A stretch of DNA of 64,000 bases from Hyperoodon ampullatus (Eukaryota; Chordata; Mammalia; Artiodactyla; Ziphiidae). Positions 52,441-64,000 of this stretch are shown one piece after another. The DNA lies in NCBI GenBank assembly GCA_949752795.1, contig OX457074.1, positions 31,047,980-31,111,979 on the forward strand. The letters run 5' to 3'. Within the stretch, counting starts at the first letter, position 1; every line of letters starts with the position of its first letter. Below the pieces are notes generated by a model. That model saw only the letters and a program-made list of their open reading frames with translations. It was not told the origin of the DNA and searched no databases. A program made the translations under genes and the position numbers.

Positions 52441-54532
52441 GCGCAGGGACATCTTCTGCGGGTTCAGAGCCGTTTGGGCAGGTGTCCAGCACGGGCAGGG
52501 CCAAGCCATGTCCTCGCTGCCCGAGCTCAGGGATGGATGGCGGGGCAGGCACGGGAGTTGCCAGGGCTGCCGGCACTGGGCGTAGCTTCACAGGCTACCG
52601 AGACCCCTGCCCACTTCTGGAGCCCCCTTGCCACCCACCTGCCCGTTTGTCCTTCATTCTGCAGCAGCTGAGCTGGGACCTGCCCAGCTGTGGCCGAGGC
52701 CACACAGAGCCAGCAGGGAGCCTTGGGTTCCCCCCACCCCCGCATCAGACATAATGGAACCTTGACATGGATGATTCTGGTCCTAGATGACCTTGTGTTC
52801 TCATGCCAGTTTGCCCTCTACTATGCGCTGTGCAAGTCATTTCTAGCTCTCTCTGAGCCTCTCTGGCAGTAAATCCTCCACAGAAGAGCTGCTTGAACCC
52901 CAAGGTCTGCAGCACATGAGGGGTGGGCCTTACAGACATGGAGAGTGAGGCATCAGCTGACACCCATGGGCCACATCCAAGTATACACGGGTTCTGATTT
53001 TGAGTCCATTGTCAAATGTACATTTCACCTGAAGGCTGGATTCCTGGCTTTTCTTGGAAAATGGGACAATCTGGCAACAGCAGGCTACAATGGCCTGTGA
53101 GCTTCCCCAGTCCCCTCCATCCCTGGGATCCACCCAGGCAGGGCCCTGGAGGCATTGGGTTAACTACCCATGACTCCATTTCTCACATCATCCAGAGCTC
53201 AGGGACCTGCCCCAGGCCTGCAGCCCCAGGCAGGGGTGGGGAGGGAATGGCACCTCCCATGGACTCCCTGGTGCTGAGGGCCTGGACCCCCTGCACAGGC
53301 CCCCTGAAGTCCACCCAGCAAGAGCTGGCAGGGGCTCCTCTGCAGCAAAGGGTATTTCTGGGTGAGTCGTGCCTGTTCAAGTCCTCTTGTCTGCCCACCC
53401 TGGCCCCTCAGGACCCCAAAGAGAACCTTTCCTTGGAAGAGGGGTGGTTGTAGAAAGACTCCTCCTCGGGTGTTTCAGTGGGGGACTGGCAGGCAGGGGG
53501 CCATGAGCCATGAGCGGACCCACGGTGCTCCCACACTGCCCCTGTCTCCCCAGTCTCTGGCTGCTCCCCCAGGGCCTCCCTGCCCTGCAAGCCCTGGAAG
53601 AGGGCTCCAGGGCTTCCTGGCTGCAAAGTGTCCTTGATTCTGGGAACTGGACCAGGCTGCGAGCTCCCTGAGGATAGAACCAGGCACCCCACGGGCTCTC
53701 AGGAACACGGGCTAAAGCCCATGGCATCATGGCAAGTCCACGGTGGAGTCTCAGGGCCAACTCACTGTGCACGGGTCAGGGACACAGCGCCTTGCACAGG
53801 GGACATGCCTTCCGTTCACAGGGATGGGGGCCCACACTGCAGAGGCCGCTCCCAGACTCCTCCGGCGCAGGGCCTCTATCTCACTCCAACTGAGGCCCAC
53901 CTGAGCTGGCAGAGGTCTGAACGTGGCCCCAGTCTCCTATCAGCAGGCATGGCAGCCCCCTCCTGAGCTGCCCTCCCAGAAGGACTGGTGTGGGGGGCGG
54001 GGGGAAGCTCCCTTGCTGGCCATGGAGACGGAGACAGTGCCCTCGCTGCCCACTCCTCCGTGGCCCTGGTCCGGGAGGCCCAAGGGCTGAGTTTGAGCGG
54101 GGTTCTGCTGCTGGTCCCAGGCAAAAGTACAGGCCTTGGTGTTCTCACCTGCACATGAGACGTGGGCAGATGTCTCTGCGTTTATTCCAGGCTTGCCTGG
54201 GGGCTTGATGAGTCCATCCCACTTGAAGGTGCATCCTTGAACCCTGGGAGGTGAAGGGATTAAAGGGCTCCCCACCTCCCCTAAGCCACCTGGAGAAGGC
54301 ATAGGCCCCCCACGGCCCCTGAGGCTCAGGGAGAGGCCTGCTTCCCAGAGGACCGCCGCCTGCAGCAGCGCCCAGCTCCCAGCACAGGAGAGGAGACGCG
54401 AACCCTTTTTAAAAGGGACAGGGGGCTGAGGGGGGTAACTGCTAAAGAGTAGGGGTTTCTTTTGGGGTGATGAAGATGCTCTAAAATTGATTGTGGTGAG
54501 GGTCGCACAACTCTGAATGTGCTAAAAACTAC
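52441..54532. other. Intergenic sequence, SREBF1-TOM1L2
   Basis: Non-coding and GC-rich; a MIR-like fragment lies at about 52750-52880. No splice-framed exon was recognised. Confidence 0.6.
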
Positions 54533-55084
54533 CTGATCATACTTTTTTTTTTAAATAAATTTATTTTTGGCTGCGTTGGGCCTTCATTGCTGCACGCGGG
54601 CTTTTCTCTGGTTGTGGCGAGCGGGGGGGGGCTACTCTTCGCTGTGGTGCACGGGCTTCTCATGGCGGTGGCTTCTCTCATTTTATTTATTTATTTACTT
54701 ATTTATTGGCTGCATTGGGTCTTCGTTGCTGCACGCTGGCTTTTCTCTGGTTGTGGCGAGCAGGGGCTACTCTTCGTTGAGGTGCGCGGGCTTCTCATGG
54801 TGATGGCTTCTCTTGTTGCAGAGCACAGGCGCTAGGCGCAAGGACTTCAGTAGTTGTGGTGCGTGGGCTCAGCAGTTGTGGCACGAGGGCTTCAGTAGTT
54901 TTGGCACGCAGGCTCAGTAGTTGTGGCTCACGGGCTCTAGAGCGCAGGCTTATTAGTTGTGGCACACGGGCTTCGTTGCTCCGCGGCATGTGGGATCTTC
55001 CCAGACCAGGGCTCGAACCCATGTCCCCTGCATTGGCAGGCAGATTCTTAATCACTGTGCCACCAGGGAAGTCCCTAATCATAC
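54533..55084 (-). mobile_element. Composite CHR-type SINE with a duplicated tail-side segment
   Basis: One target duplication, CTGATCATAC at 54533-54542 and CTAATCATAC at 55075-55084, brackets about 530 bp. The tail-side segment (GGCTGC..TTGGG..CGTTGCTGCACGC type) is present twice, at about 54555-54680 and 54705-54820. The head end CCACCAGGGAAGTCCC occurs once, at about 55060-55075. Confidence 0.85.
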
Positions 55085-55559
55085 ACTTTAAATGGGTGAA
55101 TTCATGTTACGTGAACTACATCTCAGTAAAGCTGTTCCAGAAAAGGGGAGCAGTGGCTCTCAAATCCAGGAGCCAGCCACGCTCGGGGAGCCCAGCGGAG
55201 GGCGCTGAGGAGGTGGCTCAGGCCTGGATGCTCCTGGGACCCGGTAAGAGATGGAGGAAGAACCACGGTCCCTGGTCTGAGCTGTCAGGCAGGCTGTGGC
55301 GGGTTTACAGCTGCTCCAACCGACGCCCCCAAAGCAGGCGGTGCCCCAGGGTGGCCAAGCAGGGACAGGCACGGGGTCGGGGGGAGGGGGCTTCCAGGGT
55401 AGGGGCTGCTCGGCCGCCTCGGCATGGCCGGGGCCGGGTGTGGTGGCGAGCTTCCCTGGCTGCTCCCTCCAGCAGGGCCCACTCCACCGCTGCCTAGAGA
55501 AAGCAGGTGGTCAGATCTGGCTGGCCCTCTGGACAGTCACCACCGACTTGACAGAGATC

Positions 55560-58500
55560 ACACAGCAAGAGTCTGTTTGTTTATTGTGGATTATTTTACA
55601 TGCAAGATCCCAAACTAGACAGACATGTCTGGAAGGAGAGCCAGTGGGTAGACAGATGCTCTGGTGTCGCTGACTCCCCTCTAGAGACAGGAGTCTGCCA
55701 GCAGAGACTGTGACGGACCGCCAGGCTGGGGGACGCCGGACCACAAACCTGAGAACCCTCACAAATCAAGTGCAACCTCGAGGAAATAAATATCCGCCCC
55801 CCCCACTTCCCCCAGGAGTGCCTGGAGAGACGCAGTGAGATTCTGGGGTCGACAGCTGTTCCCAGGGTGCCCCAGGGACAGCATGGGCTGGAGCAGGGCA
55901 CTGGGAGAGGCGGGGGCCACAGGGCATCTTCTGGGTGCACACACTCAGCCCGGGTGGCGAAGCCAGCTCTACCCACGTCGGGGACGGGGGAGGGGCCCAG
56001 ACCTGGCGGCAGCCCCCCACGGTGCTTCCCCTTCGCCAGCCCACAGCCCCCTCGGCCCCTCCGGAAGGCTGGGCTGGACTTAGTTAGAAGCGTGCGGAGG
56101 CGAGCGGGGCTGTGGCAGCAGGAAGGGGCGGGAAGAGCCGAGTCTGGGCACCTGCTGTCACCCGTCCCCTCTCCCTGCTCAGGCCTTGAGTGAAGGGCCA
56201 GGCCTCACGGCTCCCCAGGCCCCTTGCTCTGGACCCTGGGTGAGGAGGGGGAGGGCAGCGAGCCAAGGCAGCGTGGCCCAGGGCAGACAGCACGGCCGCT
56301 CACACTGAGGGGGCTGACAGAGAGACAGGAGGACGGACAGCAGACGGCCACCTTGCCCTCTGGCCTGGCCAGTGACGAGCCGCTGCAGCTCTGCGGCCCT
56401 TGTCCCGCGCGTGCAGATAAGCCAGTTGCTCACGTGTCACCTGGGCCAGTCGGCCTGCATGGTGCCTGGGGGTCCCGGGCAGGGGCCGCTCTGGGGCAGG
56501 CTGGCCAAAGGCCCGCCAGTGCCCGGGTCACACTGCACTCAGTGTCATTTGCTGCTGTCCACTGGCCAGAAAGGCAGGAGGAGAGGGTTAGTGTTCACAT
56601 CTCAGCACACAACACAGAAAAGGTTAAACACATCCCCAAGAAAATATCTTGACAAAATAAATATTTTAACCTATAATCAGGTATAATTAGTGCTTATAAG
56701 GAATCCCAGCAATAATGTTGTGTAATTAAGTACATACTGTATCTGTGATGTCTAACACTGGTGGAGAGACTGGTGGCTTGGCGGGGGGTCCCACTCCCCA
56801 GGGCGGAAGTCTCTGGCCAGCTTCCCTTCCCGAGTGCCATGCCCCCCAGGCGGAAGGGAGCCAGCGGGGGGGTGGGGTGCCCAGGGCGTCTACGGCTCAG
56901 GACAGGAAGGGTTGAGCAGCACCGTCCCGGGCACCTGCTTCCCAGGCCGGCCTACGGGTGGGGCAGGCTGCTGTGACCTGATGGGCGAGCAGAGGGGCAG
57001 CTCCAGCTGGGACAGCCAGCAAGGCCGCCACCACCCGCCGCCCCGGCGGCCCCACGTCTCTCAGCTGTGCCTGGCTGAGCAGCTGGAGCTGGGGGGCGGC
57101 TTTGCGGGGCCTCCCTGGGCAGGTATGTCTCCACTTCACCCTCCATCGGGAGACCCCTGGGCTCCCTGCTTCGCCGGGTGGGAGGCTGGCTCCTCCCTCA
57201 GCGGACGCTGGGCCTGGCTGCCGCAGCTCCCGTGGGACTGACCACCTGAGGCCCACTGTCCCCCGCCCCCAGACAGATACGCTCCCCAGGCTGCGCCCAA
57301 AGCCCGGGGATACCAGCCAGGGTCGCCAGGGACAACCGGGCCACCCAGCCACCTTCTGTGCAGCTCAAGTCGGCCAACTTCAGACGCTCAGCATCCACGC
57401 CGGCCTCGGGGCCCCGCCCTTGGAAACGCCGAGGAGAGGGGTGCAGCTGTGTGAGGGTCGGGGCGGGGCAGGGTGCAGGCAGGCTGGCCCAGCTCCGTGG
57501 TGGGGACTTCCTGAGCGCCCTCTGAGGAACTGGAGTGTGACAGCCCCAGCCGGACCCCAGGCGTCCACTCCAGAGGAAGCTGCAGGGTGCCAGGCTGGGT
57601 GAGGGTCCCGGCGGGCAGCACCCCGCTTTCCCCACCTGCTCCTGCCGGTGCCCCGCACAGCCCTCCAGCCCCGTCCTAAACGCCCCCCCTGGAGCCCACG
57701 GCGGCACTGATCCCGGCCTGTGTCAGGCCCAGCCTCTTCTCTCCTTGGGCTGCCAGGTGGGAAGGGCTGACCACACCACGGGCCAGGCCCACCAGGTGGC
57801 CCGGCCAGGTCTTGCCCCGACGCCCAGGCAGCGCGTGCTGGAACGCTGACCTGGACCTGGGCTCACAGGCTGGCGGAAGCCGCGGCAGCAGTGTGTTCGC
57901 TCTTCTGGGCCACAGCACAGGGTGGCTCAGGCTGGACCGGGCAGCTAGTGCCCTGCCTATGGCCCGAGATACCAGCAAGGACCCAAGACAGGAGTGGGTG
58001 TCGCCAGCCCCTCCTAGGTTGGTTGGGCGCCGGGTCTGGGGTGGGAGGAGTTCAGGCTTCAGGACAGTCTGCAGGGGAGGCTAAGGCCCCGCCCCATAGA
58101 GTGCAGGGGCCTTCGGTCACTGGGATCTCGCCTGGGGTGCAACACCGCCTGCTGCTGGGCCCTGGAGGTGGAGGCGTGGAGGCTGCCCCAGACCAGGCCG
58201 AAGCACATTCACCAACGTGCAAAGCTCTCCCAAGCTGGCCGGAGCCAGCCCTCACTGTGCAGGCCCCGCAACAGGTGGGGCGGCCACAGGGCCTGCGGCG
58301 CACAGGGGCAGCTTGGAGACAGTAGTGTTATCTCTGCAAGAGCTGACCGGCCAGGGTTGCGAGCTGCCCTCCCGACAGCCCATGGCTCTGCCCACACCAG
58401 GAGCATGCAGGCCCGCGGGGGACCCCTTGGTCCCAGGCTCGGCTACTGAGCCAGCTCGGACGTGGGTCTGGGCTAGCAGCTGAGTATGAAGAAAGGGTCA

Positions 58501-59071
58501 AGCACATGGCAGGTGAGAGACGCCACCCGTGGGCATCCACAGAGCCTTCTAAAGTGCCGATGCTCAGCAGGCAGCAGCAGTCCGGGGAGGGCGACCAAGC
58601 CCGCAGGTGCAGACCTGCCCTTTCTGGGACACAGGGGGTCACGGGAGGGCAGGAGAGGCCCACTGAGCTGGGCAGGGGCACGCTGGGGAAGGGGCTGGGG
58701 CCTGAGCCCCTTCTCTGTGTGCAGGTGACCAGAGGAACTGCTCAGGAACAGACCCAAAGGGACTGCCTGCCTGGTGCTGGACCAGCTGTGGGCTCTTCCT
58801 GGGAAGAAACAGGCAGAGGGAGCTGGTGGGCAGGAAGAGCAGAAGTTGAGGGGCTGTGGCTACAGCGACGCTGTCCCGCCGCCCACAGAGAGGGTGGCTA
58901 AAGCTGGTCCTGACTAGCAGGAGGCCTGGGAGCAAACACAGTGGCGTTTCCATGGAGACACAGCAGCGCAGGACCAGGTGGGGGCTGGGGATGGGAAGAG
59001 TGGCCAGTGCCTGGTGTGGATGGGGGGAGCTAGAGGTGACCTGCCGTGGGGGGGCCCAACCACAGGACAGC
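55560..59071 (-). other. TOM1L2: TOM1L2 3' UTR (about 3.5 kb)
   Basis: Minus-strand sequence from the stop codon at 59072-59074 to the poly(A) signal at 55580-55585. Mostly GC-rich, with one AT-rich stretch at 56600-56760. No other canonical minus-strand AATAAA was noticed inside it. The 3' boundary is estimated. Confidence 0.75.
55580..55585 (-). terminator. TOM1L2: TOM1L2 polyadenylation signal
   Basis: Plus-strand TTTATT reads AATAAA on minus, followed by CAAACAGACTCTTGCTGTGTG. Cleavage is expected near 55560. Confidence 0.7.
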
Positions 59072-59220
59072 TCACAGGGCAAAGAGGGCATCCTCTGACT
59101 GCTCCGGCTTCTTCCGGCTGGAGGGATTTGAGGCCGGGGCCGGAGCCTCCGCTGGGGGAGAGGGGAGGTTGGGAACCATTTCTGCAGCTTTGGCCCTTTC
59201 TTCAAGGAACTTATCGAACT
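59072..59220 (-). CDS. TOM1L2: TOM1L2 last coding exon
   Basis: Acceptor GTTGTAG at 59221-59227 on the minus strand. It completes the split Glu codon, then [20 protein letters not shown] onward to [13 protein letters not shown], stop TGA at 59072-59074. Confidence 0.95.
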
Positions 59221-61588
59221 CTACAACACAAAGCAAGGCCGGCGGGGTTGGTAAGGGCTCAGCTGCATTGAGGCTCCAACAGCCACGCCCACCTGCTCCC
59301 CACAGAGCACCCGCCCCCTTTCCTCCTCCGCCACCACCAGGACGAGCGGGAAACCTGTCACAAGCCGGCGGGGTGGGGGGTGCCAGTTAGGATTCCTGCC
59401 CCACCACTGACGTGGAGCTTTTCCATCGTCCAGATCAGCACAGGAGGCAGGGCAGGGGGAGCTGGAGGGGTGAGTTCCTCCTTGAACTTGGCAGGGAAAG
59501 CCCCCCACACCCACCAAGCAGGGCTCTGTGCCTGCAGAGGGGCCCAGCTGTGCGGCCACAGGGTGCCAGGCCCAGGGGTTCCCTGTGTGCCCTGCTGACT
59601 GCATGGCATGTGTCTTGCTTCAGCTGCACTGAGCATCTGGCGGGGGCAAACTGGTCAGCAGTGCAGGCAACTATGCCTACTGTTCACCAGCTGTGGCACC
59701 TCTCTCATCAGCACAAGGTCTGGGTGGGACACAGCCCAGGAGCCCACAGGGGAGGCCCGCCCAGGTGGCATGGCAGGGGGCAGGGGGGCTCCCAGAGCCT
59801 GGGGCGGGCACAGCAGCAGCGGGTTGGGGGGGGCAGGCCTACCTTCGCTCGTGACACCCTCCTCCAGGTCGTCGCCCTTCTGTGGGAGAGCAGAGAGAGC
59901 ATTAGGACACGCCCGTCCTGCTGCCGCTCCCGCCCTCGGCCACCCCAAGGCGGCACCCGAGCAAAACTTCCTACTTCCTGTCCCCCCGAGTTCTGTAAGA
60001 GCAAAGCACAGCTCTCGTCTTATCAGAGACACAGAAACTTTGTTTTTAAAAAGTAAAAACAAAAAGAGTAGGTTCTAGGTTGTGATCCCCCAGAAGGGTC
60101 AGAAAGCAAAAATTTTAAAAGGTTCAGGTTCGTTCTCCGGCTGAGCCGTGGGGCAGGCCTGCAGGGCGGCCAGGAGGAGGCTGCGCCTCAGGCAGCCAGG
60201 GCCCCGGGCGTTCCTCCACTGGGCGTCCCCTCGCGGGCAGCCACAGGGCGCTGGGAGGTCATGGCCACACCAGCAGCTGGGAACTGCGTGAGGCCTGGAA
60301 GCATGGGGCTGGGCCCTGCGGCGCTCTGGCAGGGGGGCTGCTCGGCTGCAGCCTCCTGGGAGCGGCGCCAGCGTCCTCCTGCACCCCGATGCCGTCACTG
60401 GGGAGGCTCTGGGGGGTCAATTCTGTGTGGGAACGTGGGGGCCACTGGGAACTCTGCACAGACAGTGATGGGGAAGCAGACACGGCCCGGGCTTCCTTCC
60501 TGGCTCTGCCCCTGACCTGCCGCGTGCCTGGCTGGGAGGTCCCTGGCCCTCAAGCGCGGGTGGCCCCCGTGAGGTGGGGGCCCTGGCCTGCCTGCTCTGA
60601 GATGGGAGCTGTTTCTTTCCGGGCATTCCCTGGGAAAGGCGTAATGGGGGGCCCCTCCTCTCCTGGCATGGCACCCGAGTCTTCGGAAAGCCCGGCTTTG
60701 GTGGGGGGGTTGGGGGCTGGCCCGGAGCGGCAGGAAGCCCGTCCTGGGGGCTGAGGTCTGGGGGCTGAGGTCTGCCGTCCTAGTTGGGGGGGTGTCCTGA
60801 GGGGGGCAGCAAGAAGCAAGAGACGAATTGTCCTAGGTCACGGGGAGAGTCCCACCAGCCGTGATCATGGACAAACACCTCCCCTCCCAAGGTGCATTTC
60901 TTCACCAGCCCCGGGGTGGAGGGCTGGGGGTGGTGGTGAGAGTACTTGGCGGGGGGCAGCGGGGGACCGGCCAGCACAGCCCTGCCCTCTCAGACCGGCT
61001 GCCCTTGCCAGCTGCACAATGTCCTAACCTTCCTGCCCATCTCTGGGTATAAAGACAATGGTCCCTGGAACCATTAAATACAAGATACCAGGAGATGCTG
61101 GGGAAAGGGGATGAGAGTGAATTAAAAAACAAACACCAAAAAAAAAAAAAAAACAACCCACCAACTCATGTCTGTGTAAATTTCACAATTAAAAGAAAAA
61201 AATGTCTCTGGGTACATTTCACAATTAAAAGAAAAAAATGAAAACCAAAAAAAATAAATAAATAAAAATATAAATTAAAAAGCGCACAAAAACCCAAAAC
61301 CAAAAGGACCCAAGCACACACACACCTGAAACCGCAGTAAACTGGGAACAGTGTGCGTCTTGGGGGCGGTGTGGCCAGCCGAGCAGGTGCGGACCCCAGG
61401 GGCGCCTGCCCGGCCTCCCCTCCTACACCTCCCCAGGGAGCGGCCCCACGCCGGCCCCCAGGCCTTCTGTCCTCAGAGGCGCCTGGGCCTCGCCACTCCC
61501 CACACGAGATAGAAAAATCGAGTCTCACCAGGTCGGTCCTGAGCCACACCTCAATGTCGTCCATGACAGACGGCTGCACCACGGGGAT
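59072..61588 (-). CDS. TOM1L2: TOM1L2, target of Myb1-like 2 (partial: last three coding exons)
   Basis: Joins 61529-61588, 59843-59879 and 59072-59220, giving [32 protein letters not shown] and [16 protein letters not shown] onward to SEDALFAL and stop, matching the C terminus of TOM1L2. The protein is an endosomal adaptor with VHS and GAT domains (encoded upstream, outside the window) that binds ubiquitin, Tollip, clathrin and myosin VI. The IEVWL motif here is the myosin VI-binding motif shared with TOM1 (established). Splice phases fit (0, then 1). The gene has the same orientation as SREBF1, as in human 17p11.2. Confidence 0.95.
59843..59879 (-). CDS. TOM1L2: TOM1L2 penultimate coding exon
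   Basis: 37-bp micro-exon encoding [12 protein letters not shown] plus one base, between acceptor CTCCCACAG and donor GTAGGC. Confidence 0.93.
61140..61280. repeat. A-rich block with a 36-bp tandem duplication
   Basis: TTTCACAATTAAAAGAAAAA occurs at 61181 and 61217, giving a 36-bp period (about 61168-61239). It is flanked by A runs and an (AATA)n stretch. It may be the decayed tail of a retroposon. Confidence 0.6.
61529..61588 (-). CDS. TOM1L2: TOM1L2 exon with the myosin VI-binding motif
   Basis: 60 bp, phase 0 on both sides: [20 protein letters not shown]. Acceptor TTCCATAG, donor GTGAGA. Being symmetric, it could be skipped without a frameshift. Confidence 0.95.
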
Positions 61589-64000
61589 CTATGGAAGCGG
61601 CAGGCAGCGGCCAGGCAGCCCGTGGCCAGGCAGGGGAGACAGAACAGCGGACACGTCAACCCAAGCAGCCCGACGGAGCCAGACGTACACAGAGCAGAAC
61701 ACGCTGGCACAGCAGGCGGGCACGCAGGCAGCCGCGTGTGAGATGGCAGGTGAGGGAAGCAGCAGCTCTAGGAAGCGGGGCCAGCGACGGGACGGGACAG
61801 GACGCAGTGGGGAGGGAGGCGCAGTACGCGTTCTTCAGTGGATAACTTTTTGACTAGTGTGTCCGCCTCTCAGCCCTGGGGCACCGGGGAGCCCCTCCAT
61901 CTGCGACAGTCCCGGCCCCGACAGGACGGGGTGGCCGCGTGGCCGTCCGCCCAGGGCAGGGCAGGGCAGGGGGCAGGTGGTCCAGGCTCGCTCACTGAAA
62001 GGATGGTGTCCTGGGGCATTTCTGAGTACGAAGGGCACCCAGGCCTGGGTGTGGCCTGGCCCACAGCAGGCCGGCACATTCCTCCACCAGCAGACACAGG
62101 CCAAAGCAAGGGTTTTGATGACAAAAGGGACCGGGGGCTTTGGTTGTCTTTGTGTCTCTTTAGTGGAAGAATCAGGAAGCAGCCCGAATGCAGCAGCTTC
62201 CTCTCATCCCACCCTTTCCTCCCGGCTTTCAGTGGCTGTCTGTGGCCCCAGCATCAAAGAAAAGAAGTGCAACTGAAAAGCAGGGGGGGGGGGCGGGGGC
62301 AGCAGGGCAGCGGTTGGGAGGGGGAGACCAGGGTCCTGAGCAAAGGAGGCACCCCTCTGGTGCCTGGGCCCTGTCCACGCCTGGGCCACCCATGCCAAGG
62401 GCCTGAAAATCTATCTGGCTAGAAATAGTTAAGCTGCTGTCAGACATAATAAAATGATAATGTGATAAGAAGTAAAAGTAACCTTTAACCCCTTCGAAGC
62501 CACGTTAATGAAATGTTGGCTCCCAGACTAGAGAAACGAGTGGATGGTCCTTGATCGAGGTGACCTGCATCCTCACCTCGGCTGGGTCTGGATGTACCTC
62601 CTGGGACTCACTCACAAGCTCACTATTTCTAGAAAAATTGCCTGCACTGTGTCTGTAGCTGGGTTCACCCCAATGTCACATAGCCGGGCTGGCAGACCCT
62701 CCTCTGGCTTCCACACGTGTTTCAGAGAGGCTCAGGCCAACCTCGATCAGATTAGAGAGATTCTGTCTATGTTGCCATTTTATTTTTGACCTACTGGAGA
62801 CTTAATAATGTTGAAATGAAAACATATCAAGGAGTTCAAACCACCCTGAAATGACTCATGGGGACAAGGAACATGTGGTCCTCCCTCCAGGCAGGACGCC
62901 AAGGGGCTGCTGACAGCACCTGGAGCCGACTTCCCTCCCCATGGAGCAGGGACCAGCGGCATCCAGGGTGAGACCGGCCAGTTTTACGCCTGCTGACGGG
63001 GCTTCTGCCCGACACGTTCCCATGACAGGAGATGCCAATTTTCGTGACCATGATGCTCCTAAGCCAGAACACCCAGCCTCAGGGAGGACTTGTGCCACAC
63101 CGCCAAATCCCCAGGACCAAGCGTGGGAAGTCAGTGTGTCTCCAGGGAGAAACCTGCCAACTCCAGCTGCCGGAGCAAGGGTGGGGGGGGCGCCCCTGAC
63201 ACCCACCAGCCTCGGCCCGCCCAGGAGCGGAGATTCCTCGGGTGGCAAAGCTTGAAAAAAGACACTAAGGTGTCACGGGCCTTAGGCCGTCCGGTTTTGC
63301 TCGTAACTTTTTTGTTACTGTTCAGAATTGGTCCCTCAGGGCCAGGGATCGTGCCTCAGTTTTCTCCTCTGGACCGATCTTGAGAGCCAGCACGCTCAGA
63401 AAATAAACACTGACATGTGAGAAGCTCCTTACCCCTCAAAACAAGCCCATCCCCCACGAGTCAGGGGTGGGAGCACAGTTCTTCCCTCTCCTCGGCTGGA
63501 CTTGCTCCCTCCCAGGAGCTCCCCACCTCCGGGGCCCCAAGAAGCCCCAGGTTTGGGGCCTCAGCCTCGTCTGTGAAACGGGGCGATGGCTTCTGCCACT
63601 CACGACCCCAGAGCCCTTCAGTTCCAGTCGGGTGCTTCCGTTTCTAACTCAGAAACCCAGGGATGCCGGAGCCGTGGGGCCCGAGCCCTGACTGAGAGGC
63701 GCTGGCCGAGGGCGTGTGTCACGTGGAGTCGGGTGTGGGTGACAACAGAGCTCATGTGACGGGGGGATGGGCCGCCCTGCCAGGCTGGATGCAGCCTGGG
63801 CTCACGAGCCGCCTGCCTGGGAATCGATGGGGGAGCACGGCGCCAGCAGCACGGTGCCCCCAAACCAGGTGCTTCAGACACACTAGACACTCACGCTGCC
63901 CTGCAAATAGGAGCTGCTCTGTCACCGCTCCGGCTGCAGGCACATCCCCAGGCCAGAGAGGCCTCAGCGTTCTCACCCTGAGAGACCTGGGCTCTCACAC
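61589..64000 (-). other. TOM1L2: TOM1L2 intron (continues beyond the window)
   Basis: The upstream TOM1L2 exons (for example the one ending in the ALDNRKQ-type sequence) were searched for and not seen, so the intron runs off the end. An AT-rich unique stretch at 62400-62530 stands out. No other gene was recognised. Confidence 0.75.

Noticed and set aside
51721..52509. 262-codon minus-strand open frame in the orphan CpG island
   Set aside because: Low-complexity Arg/Gly/Pro translation of CpG-rich DNA; long open frames are expected at this GC content.
61589..64000. Further upstream TOM1L2 exons
   Set aside because: I looked on the minus strand for the preceding conserved C-terminal and GAT-domain peptides and found none; that part of the gene lies outside the window.

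Overview
This is mammalian nuclear DNA: GC-rich, with multi-exon genes, GT-AG introns, CpG islands and ancient MIR/L2/L1 relics. The young repeats are cetartiodactyl tRNA-derived SINEs of the CHR type (3' side ending CCACCAGGGAAGTCC when read on +), several long and bracketed by clear target-site duplications. Together with the artiodactyl-type L1 tail, these make a whale or dolphin the most likely source. The gene order RAI1(+) / SREBF1(-) with mir-33b / TOM1L2(-) is that of human 17p11.2, the Smith-Magenis interval. The species call is inference; the gene calls rest on translated exons joined at splice sites.

Layout. 1-17898: 5' non-coding or intronic sequence of RAI1, with a large CpG island at about 6.4-8.5 kb, a nested L1/SINE cluster at 10.4-12.35 kb and a candidate conserved element near 15.7-16.0 kb. 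17899-32900: the whole RAI1 coding region. One giant exon carries 1,836 codons and three small 3' exons complete the C-terminal extended PHD finger (1,888 aa in all), followed by a 1.4-kb 3' UTR. 33450-49802: SREBF1 on the minus strand, all 19 coding exons of SREBP-1a (1,145 aa) plus the alternative first exon of SREBP-1c (1,121 aa), the LXR/SREBP-responsive 1c promoter, the CpG-island 1a promoter, and mir-33b in intron 16. RAI1 and SREBF1 converge tail to tail with about 550 bp between their poly(A) sites. 49803-55560: intergenic, with an orphan promoter-like CpG island at about 52.0-52.4 kb and a composite SINE. 55560-64000: 3' end of TOM1L2 on the minus strand (last three coding exons and a 3.5-kb 3' UTR); its upstream exons lie beyond the window.

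How the genes work together. SREBF1 encodes the membrane-bound lipogenic transcription factor, and its intronic miR-33b is co-transcribed and represses cholesterol-export and fatty-acid-oxidation genes in species that carry it. RAI1 is a dosage-sensitive nuclear chromatin regulator. TOM1L2 is an endosomal ubiquitin/clathrin/myosin VI adaptor. No functional link from TOM1L2 to the other two is visible here beyond conserved synteny.

Most notable observations. Three documented regulatory sites of human SREBP-1 look altered: the ERK site Ser117 has lost its following proline, the SUMO motif around Lys418 has lost its hydrophobic residue, and the FBXW7 degron Thr426 is Ser. A G-rich minisatellite ends 10 bp from the 3' splice site of SREBF1 exon 13. 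There is also an unassigned CpG island between SREBF1 and TOM1L2. I saw no prokaryote-type system, CRISPR array or intact virus.
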